Shown: positions 5,062-5,078 of the stretch, piece after piece
How the letters are laid out: every line of letters begins with the position of its first letter
How positions within the stretch are numbered: the stretch's first letter is position 1
Source: Corynebacterium accolens
GTDB taxonomy: Bacteria > Actinomycetota > Actinomycetes > Mycobacteriales > Mycobacteriaceae
Length of the DNA: 5,078 bases
Direction: 5' to 3'
Assembly (NCBI RefSeq): GCF_030515985.1
Contig: NZ_CP100376.1
Coordinates: 1,615,961 to 1,621,038, forward strand
The notes under the pieces: generated by a model
The model's input: only the letters and a program-made list of their open reading frames with translations
What the model was told of the DNA's origin: nothing
Databases searched by the model: none
Position numbers and translations under genes: made by a program

Positions 5062-5078
5062 TTCCGGGGTTCGGGCCC

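Larger units (their letters stand above)
4074..5078 (+). mobile_element. IS3-family insertion sequence with internal deletion
   Basis: Matching subterminal repeats AGTGGACAC (4091-4099) and GTGTCCACT (5053-5061) bracket the fused transposase gene. The homology appears to extend outward, because ACCC.CG is shared beyond both. The true tips, which start TG and end CA in this family, may therefore be at 4074 (TGAGGTTACCC) and just past the right edge. The element is about 1.0 kb, short for IS3 elements (about 1.2-1.5 kb), in line with the internal deletion in its gene. It lies inside the IS481-type transposase gene, so it arrived later. Confidence 0.75.

Overview
The window looks like an accessory region of a high-GC Gram-positive bacterium, most likely a Corynebacterium- or Brevibacterium-like actinobacterium. 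The transposase families, the GC-rich codon use in the flanks and an actinobacterial-style restriction-modification fragment point that way. No host-specific core gene is present, so this is an inference. Nearly everything here is mobile, broken or imported DNA.

Layout: (1) 1-517 is the right part of an IS6-family element: the C-terminal half of its transposase plus its right terminal repeat. (2) 518-1550 is a decayed stretch. It holds a short orphan reading frame that ends at 660, a rho-independent terminator (771-795), a structured non-coding segment with a consensus DnaA box, repeats and nested hairpins (834-1018), and the N-terminal nuclease part of a restriction-modification protein, frameshifted at 1424-1427 and cut short by 1550. 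(3) 1727-2736 is a clearly AT-richer two-gene cassette. It encodes a Sec-exported, cysteine-free 217-residue protein with a long acidic region and a Gly/Ala-rich hydrophobic C-terminus, followed, with a one-base stop/start overlap, by a 118-residue protein with about three membrane segments. (4) 2737-3062 has no gene but carries several dyads, including a 13-bp hairpin that may end the cassette transcript. (5) 3063 to about 4073 is the left part of an IS481-type element. Its transposase is preceded by a strikingly regular array of six 24-bp units. (6) About 4074-5078 is an IS3-family element that has cut the IS481 transposase. It carries an internal deletion that fuses the start of OrfA in frame to OrfB.

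The most interesting content is the two-gene cassette. A secreted precursor with a pore-former-like C-terminal segment, translationally coupled to a small membrane protein, is the arrangement expected of a bacteriocin (toxin) with its immunity protein. I do not recognise either protein by sequence, so this role is inferred from architecture. The insertion-sequence remnants on both sides suggest that the cassette is cargo in an unstable, horizontally acquired region.
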